NCBI GenBank assembly: GCA_015680905.1
Contig: CM027377.1
Span: 5,914,501-5,978,500, forward strand
Source: Coptis chinensis
Lineage: Eukaryota > Streptophyta > Magnoliopsida > Ranunculales > Ranunculaceae
Direction of reading: 5' to 3'
Length of the DNA: 64,000 nt
The position numbers were made by a program, and so were the translations under genes. This document shows, one piece after another, positions 57,404-64,000 of this stretch; the stretch's first letter is position 1; every line of letters begins with the position of its first letter. The notes under the pieces were generated by a model. It ran no database searches, was not told the origin of the DNA, and worked only from the letters and a program-made list of their open reading frames with translations.

Positions 57404-58439
57404 TAGTCTATCGCTGTTCCGGACTGGAGCAACACTTGACAGACCGTGAAAGACTTCCAGGTTGAAGTCACCCCCACAAACTGTACAAAAGGCCACCGAC
57501 ACTTATTGGTTTTGTAGGTTGCATCTATGATGAAAACTTTTGGAAAAGTCCGAGCCATTTTAACACCGTCCGGATGGGCCTATAACAATCCCGTTATCAC
57601 ATCCTCTTTCACCTCCTCGAAATAATGGTTTTTTGCTAACAACTCACGCAATCTCTGCATTTGCGAGCGATCGTTCATATCCAATGTCCTCACCTTGTGC
57701 CTGGCATTGTAGACTTGATATATGCTAGATAGGTTATCAAAAACCTATGTCTGATGGACTTCAAAACTTCTTTAGGCTTAACTCCATTTTGAGTCATCTC
57801 TGACAAGAACTCGAATTATGGAACAGTCAGTCGAGTAGCAAATGCATGTCCTTCAAGGGTCTTCGCCAATGGATGGTTGTGAACACCATTAAGAACGACA
57901 ATTTTCCAACTATCGATAATGTCGCGTTGGAAAATACATCTTAACTTAAATGGACATCCATGTTTCTTGGTTCCCGTATTTCTCTTATTAGCTTTCTCTG
58001 CTTTTTTGTGTGAACGATACACGCCCGAACTCGCAATCTAAATCCGGCCTTTTGGTTCGGTTCCGTTAGCATTCTGCGACTTCCCAATTACCACAACCAC
58101 ATTACATTGTTTTCCCCGAGAAGTTGCCCAACCAATTACGTCATTACGTGTATGAAATACCTAAAGATATGAAAGAAAGCAACAATCAATAAACTAATAT
58201 AATTTCATTTAGAAAATAAAAACAAGTGAAAACAATGCCTACTATGTACCTCTTCCGTAGTAAATATTTCTGTTGTATCCATTGAAAGTGGTTGAACATC
58301 ATCCATGTCATTCGAGTTTCCAGAGTTCTCGAAACAAACCGAAGGATCCTAAATAAAGAACAGTTGTTAATTGATGTTTGGCTTAAGTACCAAATGCCAC
58401 AAACACACCGTTTACCCTTTGTTTGTTTTTCTATGTTCA

Positions 58440-59100
58440 AATCCTAAAACAACATGGCCACACCGTTAGAGATTCCAAAAAACATAACTTTATATTTTTT
58501 CAAAGTTCTAATCCCAAACGACTTAACCACACAGTTTGGACTGAGTCCCAACGGTGTGGCCAAGTCGTTGGGACTTATTCCAAACGGTGTGGCCATACCG
58601 TTCAAGAGGCAAAAAGCAGGACAAGTCATTTTTTCAAAGTTCAAATCCCAAACGACATGGCCATACCGTTTGGGACTAAAGATCAAACGTGTGGCCATGC
58701 CGTTTGAGACTAAAATCCAAACGGTGTGGACACACCATTCAAGAGGCAAAAAATAGACAAGTCATTTTTCCAAGTTCAAATCCCAAACGACATGGCCATA
58801 CCGTTTGGGACTAAGTCAAACGGTGTGGCCATGCCGTTTGAGACTAAGTCCAAACGGTGTGGACACACCGTTCAAGAGGCAAAAAAACAGACAAGTCATT
58901 TTTTCTAAGTTCAAATCCCAAACGACATGGCCACACCGTTTGGGACTAAGTCCAAACGGTGTGGACACACCGGCAAGTTTTTTTGGTCCATATGCCAAAC
59001 GACATGGCCACATCGTTTTGGACTCAGTCCAGTCGGTGTGACCAGACCATTTGATGTGAAATACAAACGACCTAGCCGGGTCGTTTAAGCCTCGAATTTT
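58440..59100. repeat. Palindromic satellite in intron 1 of the transposase gene
   Basis: Units of about 135 bp (ACAAGTCATTTTT at 58621, 58757 and 58891). Each contains CCAAACGACATGGCCA and a near-perfect palindrome ACCGTTTGGGACTAAGTCC + AAACGGT. All six frames stay open because the unit is palindromic and stop-poor. The same motif fills the element at 27878-28612. Confidence 0.88.
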
Positions 59101-59590
59101 CTCTTTCAACCACGTTATACATCAATAATTACTACATGCATAATTATTACATGTATAATTACTACATGCATAATTACGTTTAATTTAGATTTACCTTATT
59201 CTTATTAAATGCATCATCATCCATTTCTCTATTTTCTTCACTTCGAACTTGTTCTACATTTTCTTCTTGAATGGGGTTATGATGCATTACATTTTCTTCG
59301 TCATCTTCATGTTCTAAAATGGGGTTGGACTCTTCCATTAGTGGTTAGTGTTAGTGTTAGGGTTTAAGGGTTTAAGGGTTTATGGTTTTTTTTATTGTGG
59401 AAGAGAAGAGAATAGAAGAGAATATAAGAGAATGGCTGAAAAGGTTGCAACAAGTCAAATTCACTTTGGTTTGGGAGGTGCCCAACACAAAACAACTTTT
59501 GGAACCAATGGCAAATTTGTAATAAGTGTTTTAGTTTTTGGGATCTGCCCAACACAATATGGGGTCCGACAGTAACAAACACCTTTTTAT

Positions 59591-61151
59591 AGTGTTTTGG
59601 AAGGATAATTTTATTTTTATAAGAAGGTAATTGTATTAATAGCCAAAAGAAATAAAAAAAAGTTTCATGTATCAGTTTTTTCATTAATTTATAAATCTGT
59701 AATTTCCATTTTGATCTTGAGCCACCCTATATATGGCCTATGTTATGGGAGGCGATCAAATAAGGTAACTATTAATTTTTGGCTAAATCTACTGTGCGCG
59801 AGATGTATCGTGCGCCCTCACATCTGGGCCACTCACACACAGAGGTGAGGGTGTATTTCACAAAAGAAGTGCTAATCCAAAGGCTCATACATCTTGCGTA
59901 CCATACAGCATGCGCACTGAAGACATGCTCTTAATTTTTAGCCTACATATACAAAAATAGAACTTTCGGGGATTCTGGCAGTGTATAGTAGGTTTTTGCA
60001 GTGTAGATTGGTTCATCGGTTCATCCAAATCATAAGCATGTTGACTGATTTATTTCACGAGTTGAAACTTTCTAATTAGCTTGAAAAGATAGAGATTAAA
60101 TATTAGGAAGGAAAAAATCATGCCGCCCTGCCCATTTTCTCTATATTAACTTATAAATTGAAAAGTAGTAAGTTAGTAACTAGCATTCTGACGACTATGG
60201 AAATTCTAATTCGAGATGTAAAATAATATAAACCAACCAGGCAACGACCAGATTGTGAGTGGTATTAAATTGTATATAATGAGGTTGAATAGTATTGTTC
60301 AAACTAAACGTTTGTCATGTCCGCCACCAAGCTTAGATCCACTTAATATTTCTTTCACATTTTCAAAATCTAACATTATCAAAACAATTTTATCAGAATA
60401 TAGGTTTAACTGTTTAAGAAAATTTGTCCAAAATCATGAATGCTTAGAGAATTTTTTTCTTCTTCTTTTCCTTTCGTTTTCTTGAAGGCTTTCAGGCAGA
60501 CTCGTGTCAAACTCGTTGAGGTTTACAATTGGCAGTTGTGGAATTGATCATTTTGCATCCACCGACTCTGAAGTCAGAACTACTCTTTCGACATGTTGTA
60601 GGGCTGAGAAAATTCTTGTGGGCAAAGAATATTTAAGAGCAAAACAAGAAGTCCATGGATTTCCACTTAAATATCATATCAGTCAAAGATTTTGAACCTT
60701 TTTTAAAGCTCAAATGCAAATAGAATATTATGTAAAACATACCAAAACAACGAGACAAGAAATATTACACCAAGTTGTGCTTGCGCAACTGGAATAGGGT
60801 GATTTTGAAGTAGAATAGGGGTGATTTTGAAGTGTTCCACCTCCAAACACCCTGGCAAAGTTTTCACTAAATTTACATCCTTTTTCTTAGTTTTTTAGTG
60901 GTGGAAACATCTACTCTGTTTAGTCCAAAACTATTTTATTCTAGCCGAAGTTCTAACTGACTCTGCTAGAAAGAAATGGGAATACTGGAGTGCCCAATAA
61001 AACCCGAGTTGCAAGGGATATATTGTTTTTCTCAAGTTTCCAATAGCATTTCAACATTATAATACATCCATGGCACATTTCGGAGTGAACTTTGAAAGGA
61101 TCATTCAACATTTTGCGAACCACCTCACCTTTAGCAGGACACAAAACGGTG
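59591..61151. other. Spacer with one coding-like stretch
   Basis: Mostly AT-rich. On the minus strand near 60485-60600 the stretches HVERVVLTSESVDAK, a stop, then SIPQLPIVNLNEFDTSLPES look coding, but no family is recognised. The part next to 61151 should hold the MED18 3' UTR. Confidence 0.4.
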
Positions 61152-62160
61152 CTACAAGTTCTTACCACCACGATCTGATATGAGTGATGCAGCAGCGGCA
61201 GCAGCAGTGGGAACAACCCCAGCAGAAACACCCGGTTTGGACAAGTGCAGAAGCCTACAATACACATAAAAATCGGTCCAGTACCAAAAAAAATGTTAGT
61301 ATTAAAGAAGAGGAATCTATATTTTGTATTCCAAAAATAGATAAATTCAATCTCTATTCTATTTTAATCTTGCTCTTTAAAGACGTAAACAATGCAATGA
61401 CCATCCAACTGATGAAACATTCTTCGTTCTAAGACCAAATGTGACCAAGCAGGGTGTTCTAACCAACAGTGTTAGCTAGCTCTAACTGTGACTATAATTA
61501 GATTTCTCATGATTAAGCATTTTCGACAAGCATCCTCGTGTTATGTTGAAAATTTATATGTGCAAAACACATTATGCAAGCACATATGGGACTGCTAGCA
61601 ATTAAATATGGCAAATTGCTTAGTAATTACTCATTTTAAGGGACACGAGATTCTTACGGTGCAAGATATTCGCAGAAGGATGAAACAGCTGCAGCGACTT
61701 CATTGTAGTTATCAGCAGCTGCAGGAGCGGTCACTTCAACCAATTGTATACCAGGTGTCACTGGAATGGCCTCCTCAACAGCATGGAGCTTTGGCATTTT
61801 ATGAACTGATGTCACAGAAACCTTGAGCTGGGCACTCTTTTGGAAATGGAAAGAAAATCCCACCTTGAGAAGCTCGTGATCTAATTTGTAACCAAGTGAA
61901 TAGAAGAAGCGAAGCACGTTCTTGCTTGCTTTGCTTTCTACCATGGCTCTCACCACAACAGAAAGTTGCTCAGCACCAGCACCTCTCATGGCACCCCCAA
62001 CATGTCGAACAGTCCTACACATTACATAATATGAATTCTTACCTAATTCACATGCTTTGATCAGATGCTACAGTAATATTCCAACAACAAATGACGCCTT
62101 ACCAAGTCGGTACAGATTGTTCAAGGTCACACAAAAGTCGAACTTCTGACGATACGGAGC
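61152..62160 (-). CDS. MED18: Mediator complex subunit 18 (MED18), 3' three exons
   Basis: Exons 62160-62103 (58 nt), 62014-61658 (357 nt) and 61254-61152 (103 nt, stop TAG), with matching phases and GT-AG introns. Translation: SVSSEVRLLCDLEQSVPTW, TVRHVGGAMRGAGAEQLSV, LGYKLDHELLKVGFSFHF, NKMP-like HKMPKLHAVEEAIPVTPG, AAAVSSFCEYLAP, LLHLSKPGVSAGVVPT and a poly-Ala stretch before ASLISDRGG. This is the plant MED18 C-terminal three quarters. MED18 is a head-module subunit of Mediator in the nucleus, linking transcription factors to RNA polymerase II. The frame is intact. The first exon (the N-terminal 45 or so residues) is not found up to 64000, so it lies beyond the window or the locus is truncated. 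Confidence 0.9.
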
Positions 62161-62744
62161 CTGGAAAGAAATTACCTTTGTCTTAAACACGACTATTTTA
62201 ACATTAGTATAAAATAGGCATAAAACATATAGAAAAACTCATTACCGCGTTTAGAGCTAGTATAACACAAAGAGATGAAGTACATTTAAAGATATTAGCC
62301 TTACAGTGAGTGAAAAAGAGATACAAAATCTAGTCATAAAGCCATTCATAACAATCACCAGATGCTCCAAAAATGAACATTGCAAAGGAAATGCTTGTTT
62401 CTGCGGCATGTAAACATAAATGGATATAACTAGAGACACAGCCAAACCTTAACCCTTCAAAATAGTCATTCTTTCGGTGTGTAGACATAACAAACCACTC
62501 ACAACCAACCTCCTAGTGTTCGCTAAATCATTGACAGTCACCTTATATTGGAATATAAGATGTATAAAGGTGCATGGAATCACTAGGTCGAGTGTTATCT
62601 TAGTAGATTCAGGATAAGACTCCTACAGTAAGCTCAATCAGATATTATTAGGAATTGATTTGATATGATTGGCAAAAAAGTATTTAGTTTCAATGTTGAG
62701 TCTTTGTGATATCTATTTAAAGTTAGTTACATGATCCTCATATA
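62161..62744. other. Probably MED18 first intron sequence
   Basis: Follows an AG acceptor at 62161-62162 on the minus strand. No further MED18 exon seen. Confidence 0.5.
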
Positions 62745-63308
62745 CAAGGTGCCACACCCGCTCCGGAACCTCGATTCTGCGCTCCCCACTAGGATCCTCC
62801 TTGGAACCTCGCTCCTAACTAGTTGGGATCTCACTCCTTACCAGTTGGGATCTCGCTCCTAACAAAATTGGTTCTATATCTATATAATATAACTTGGTAT
62901 TAAATATTCATTTATTTTAAATTAACCCTTTTCATTTTATGTATTAAGTTAATGAATAAAAATTGATGTGTGTGACATTTTATAGCAATATAATGGATTT
63001 CCCCGATTTATTTATAACAAACCTAATAATATGTTCACTATTTTTACTACAAAAGTTGTAAAAATACAAATGGAAATCTTCCTAGGAAAAGGATGTAGAA
63101 CTCGCATCAACAATGAACTCCGTTTCATATTTGTCATGTTTTCAACAATATATTCTATGGTAACCATTTTTATTTAAATATATTTTTTACACATTAGACA
63201 GACGCTCCTTAGGCGCTCCTTCTCCTATGTCTTTTTTAAAACACCCACTTCCCCGCATCCGCTCCCGCTCCCACACCCGAACCCGCACTCGCTCCTGCTC
63301 CGTGCAAC
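62745..63308. mobile_element. Possible small element with GCTCC-rich ends
   Basis: Clusters of GCTCC/GGAGC at both ends (CACACCCGCTCCGGAACC near 62753 and CCCGCTCCCACACCCG near 63263) around an AT-rich core are like the subterminal regions of hAT-type non-autonomous elements. Terminal inverted repeats and target duplication are not clear. Confidence 0.35.
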
Positions 63309-64000
63309 TAAAATTTAAACTAATTGAAGTTATTCAATAAGTCATCCAATTGTCAATGAATTATTCCTTTATCCAAATTGATATTGGTATCAAGAGCTTA
63401 GGTTTAGAATCATGGGTTTAGTATTCATATTTTGTTTGGTTTAACTTTTAGTAGCAATAATGTTGATTTCCATGCATCCTCAATCCCATGATTATGTTTG
63501 AATCAAAAGTAATTATCCTCAATCCCATCACCATCACCATTTTAGTCACGGTGACGACTCATCCTCCAATTAAGACATTGCTAAACCTATCATGCTAAAT
63601 GGAACACTCAAACCAGGTTATGATTTTTTATGAATTTTTTTTGTCGTCGTTTTTTGTTTGGTGGGTTTAGTGCTGATTCTGGATATGCAAGCCTCCTTAT
63701 GGTTTGATATACTCCGTTGATAATGCAACCTCACAAAGAGGAGCTTTTTTGTTGTTGTACATTATGAAGAGGAGTCCATCGTTGTTGGTGCTATCTCAAA
63801 AAGAGCTTTCTCTAAGGGCCTGCTTGATAAATTTTCCCACTTGTTAGGCAAATAAATAATGGGAAAATAATTTCCCACTTAAAAATTTGCCAAACAAATA
63901 TCTAGTGGGAAAATTTATTTTGTTTTGTCGTTGCTTGTTTGCACAATTGCATCAACTGGCAAATGAGAAACAAATGCCCAAATACATTCTAATTTTGTAA
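63309..64000. other. Spacer with an inverted repeat at the window end
   Basis: No gene seen. Near 63830-63915 AAATTTTCCCACTTG and its inverse (AGTGGGAAAATTT), with GGCAAAT/ATTTGCC next to them, form a fold-back. TAAGGGCCTGCTTGATA at 63813 resembles a Tourist-type MITE start. Confidence 0.4.

Larger units (their letters stand above)
55098..59338 (-). pseudogene. Mutator-like transposase with C-terminal OTU-like motif
   Basis: Exon 1 59338-59195 (ATG, MEESNPILEHEDDEEN), exon 2 58348-58250 (DPSVCFENSGNSND), exon 3 from 58160; introns have GT-AG ends and phase 0. Exon 3 has a FAR1-like zinc-binding part (YRSHKKAEKANKRNTGTKK, GCPFKLRC, NGVHNHPLAKTLEGHA). The MULE catalytic core follows: VFIIDATYKTNKCRWPF, FVGVTSTWKSF, VIVSDRDLALMSAA, LCRWHI. 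Then HFGSTTTNRVEGSHAQVK and a SWIM zinc motif (CGCYFALYHGLPCAHEI). The C-terminal tail is Pro/Lys/Ser-rich with repeats (KTTTPRNNSSQKSPLPP type), then IVKVDDPVGDGNCG, the Asp-Gly-Asn-Cys start of an OTU-type protease. Stops after KGRI, TRLTVP and VITGLL, frameshifts, and an hAT-like insertion after SGTAIDY make it dead. Confidence 0.85.
55098..59590 (-). mobile_element. Autonomous-type Mutator-like element, left end lost
   Basis: Carries a three-exon transposase gene, a palindromic satellite in its first intron, and a right terminal region (59460-59590, GCCCAACACAATATGGGGTCC and ATGGCAAATTTGTAATAAG) shared with the small element at 27.9-28.6 kb. The left side ends at the Athila-like element. 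No matching left terminus was found beyond it. Confidence 0.8.

Noticed and set aside
58423..59109. Six overlapping open frames on both strands
   Set aside because: Palindromic, stop-poor satellite units; the region is the intron between transposase exons 1 and 2.
60953..61267. 104-residue minus frame
   Set aside because: Wrong frame over the last MED18 exon; the correct frame is fixed by splice phase.

Overview
The window is nuclear DNA of a flowering plant, most likely a dicot. The evidence is AT-rich spacers, plant Ty1/copia and Ty3/gypsy retrotransposons, Mutator-like, hAT-like and CACTA-like DNA elements, spliced genes with GT-AG introns, and plant-only protein families (DUF2775 organ-specific proteins, thionin-like peptides). 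Nothing bacterial or organellar is seen. Most of the 64 kb is nested, broken transposons.

Only a few genes look intact, all on the minus strand. They are two short secreted Cys-rich (thionin-like) peptides at 5389-5628 and 15369-15533, a two-exon organ-specific DUF2775 gene at 24830-26273 with four C-terminal repeats, and the 3' three exons of Mediator subunit MED18 at 61152-62160, whose 5' end is not visible.

Layout: 1-3051 Tnt1/Tork-like copia pol remnant (minus) joined to a CACTA terminus ending at 3461. 4095-5205 hAT-like non-autonomous element beside a (TA)n(AAT)n microsatellite. 6331-10664 second copia (minus), split inside RT by a 697-bp hAT-like element with a perfect 8-bp target duplication. 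10665-13723 gypsy element carrying gag only. 13724-14860 three adjacent tandem arrays. 15780-16807 another hAT-like element. 17387-18.2 kb CACTA-like end. 18.3-24.3 kb mosaic of gene fragments (NUP1-like, a PPR gene of the EMB3140 type, unknown exons), a tRNA-Ile-like head, a 49-bp palindromic insertion with an 8-bp target duplication, and a 460-bp direct repeat. 26450-29329 three terminal-inverted-repeat elements in a row. 30488-42419 a complete but decayed Tat-type gypsy element (TSD TTTAG, 0.47-kb LTRs) with an opposite-strand extra ORF next to its 3' LTR. 44507-55097 an Athila-like gypsy element in a dimeric arrangement (two full LTRs plus a remnant third, TSD CTTCC). It interrupts or abuts an older Mutator-like element (55098-~59590) whose transposase gene is also split by an hAT-like insertion.

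The most interesting relations are: (i) the palindromic satellite in intron 1 of the Mutator-like transposase recurs as the body of a small element 30 kb away at 27.9-28.6 kb; (ii) the three-LTR structure with TSDs only at its outer ends; (iii) the 49-bp element made of two 17-bp inverted arms; (iv) the captured NUP1/PPR junction with templated filler. Many reading frames on both strands are by-products of tandem or palindromic repeats. Family names rest on motif recognition by eye; no searches were run.
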